NCBI GenBank assembly: GCA_022360235.1
Contig: JAKSDE010000353.1
Coordinates: forward strand, 1 to 5,258
Source: Cytophagales bacterium
GTDB lineage: Bacteria > Bacteroidota > Bacteroidia > Cytophagales > Amoebophilaceae
Direction: 5' to 3'
Length of the DNA stretch: 5,258 nucleotides
Position 1 is the stretch's first letter, and each line of letters opens with the position of its first letter. This document shows, in pieces, positions 5,079 through 5,258 of this stretch. The translations under genes were made by a program, and so were the position numbers. The notes beneath the pieces were generated by a model. The model made no database searches. It was not told the origin of the DNA and saw only the letters and a list, made by a program, of their open reading frames with translations.

Positions 5079-5258
5079 ACCTTCTTGCCCCATCTTGGCC
5101 GAGGGACCCTCATCACCTCCTTCTTGTCCCATATTGGCAGAGGGACCCTTATCACCTCCTTCTTGTCCCATATTGGCAGAGAGACCCTTATCACCTCCTT
5201 CTTGTCCCATATTGGCAGAGGGACCCTTATCACCTCCTTCTTGTCCCATATTGGCAGA
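5067..5258 (-). CDS. C-terminal end of a 13-residue tandem-repeat protein (partial)
   Basis: The minus-strand frame is open from the right edge to TAA at 5069-5067, giving 63 visible residues; the start lies outside the window. It consists of repeats of MGQEGGDKGPSAN, ending MGQEGEGS. It is very hydrophilic, rich in Gly and Asp/Glu/Lys, with no cysteine or aromatic residue, so it is probably an extended or disordered tail. Three of the six differences between units (GGA/GGG, TCT/TCG, GGA/GGT) are synonymous in this frame, which mildly supports it. However, five of the six frames through the unit are free of stops, so the frame choice is not certain. No known family is recognised. It sits 105 bp upstream of, and on the same strand as, the ankyrin gene. 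Confidence 0.55.
   Translation of the reverse strand, partial: SANMGQEGGDKGPSANMGQEGGDKGLSANMGQEGGDKGPSANMGQEGGDEGPSAKMGQEGEGS
5101..5256. repeat. 39-bp tandem repeat, four full copies
   Basis: Units lie at 5101-5139, 5140-5178, 5179-5217 and 5218-5256, with a diverged partial copy at about 5079-5100. The three copies nearest the right edge differ by a single base; the copy at 5101 differs by three or fewer. The array runs out of the window, so total copy number is unknown. Such near-identical short units are prone to copy-number change by slippage. Confidence 0.93.

Noticed and set aside
5067..5258. CRISPR array at the right edge
   Set aside because: The 39-bp units are directly contiguous and nearly identical, with no spacers, and read through as a protein tail.

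Overview
The window is an AT-rich bacterial segment in which every supportable gene is on the minus strand. Two tandem, paralogous ankyrin-repeat lipoprotein genes dominate it. The C-terminal end of a third, unrelated repeat protein enters from the right edge. Ankyrin lipoproteins with Sec/SPII signal peptides, start codons without a Shine-Dalgarno sequence, A/T-rich leaders and decaying gene remnants suggest an intracellular symbiont of the Bacteroidota (the Amoebophilus/Cardinium type). This is an inference; no taxonomic marker gene is present.

Layout from right to left, in the direction of transcription. Positions 5258-5067 hold the 3' end of a gene made of perfect 13-residue (39-bp) tandem repeats; its stop codon lies inside a 23-bp tandem duplication. 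Positions 4961-2817 hold a 714-residue ankyrin lipoprotein. It has conventional ankyrin repeats in the N-terminal half and an array of eight 37-residue ankyrin-like units in the C-terminal part. This frame ends early because of a 1-bp insertion at 2837/2838. The continuation of the array survives as a degenerate relic down to 2685. Positions 2684-2126 are intergenic and contain a frameshifted remnant of a small lipoprotein (2444-2302) and a nested inverted repeat (2551-2625). From 2125 to the left edge runs a second ankyrin lipoprotein (708 codons visible, no stop reached). It carries a lipobox, short 29-32-residue QWE(I/L)V units, and then at least ten 37-residue units of the same unusual design as its neighbour.

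Both ankyrin genes begin with a lipoprotein signal followed by a QALEQGD-type segment, so they are probably paralogues. Their repeat arrays look actively evolving: perfect 85-bp internal repeats, a three-unit higher-order period, codon-sized indels, an 18-bp slippage duplication, and a frameshift plus nonsense mutation at one array end. A plausible joint role is exported or surface-anchored protein-binding scaffolds facing the host, with repeat number and content changing by recombination. No enzymatic domain, RNA gene, CRISPR array or intact mobile element was seen.
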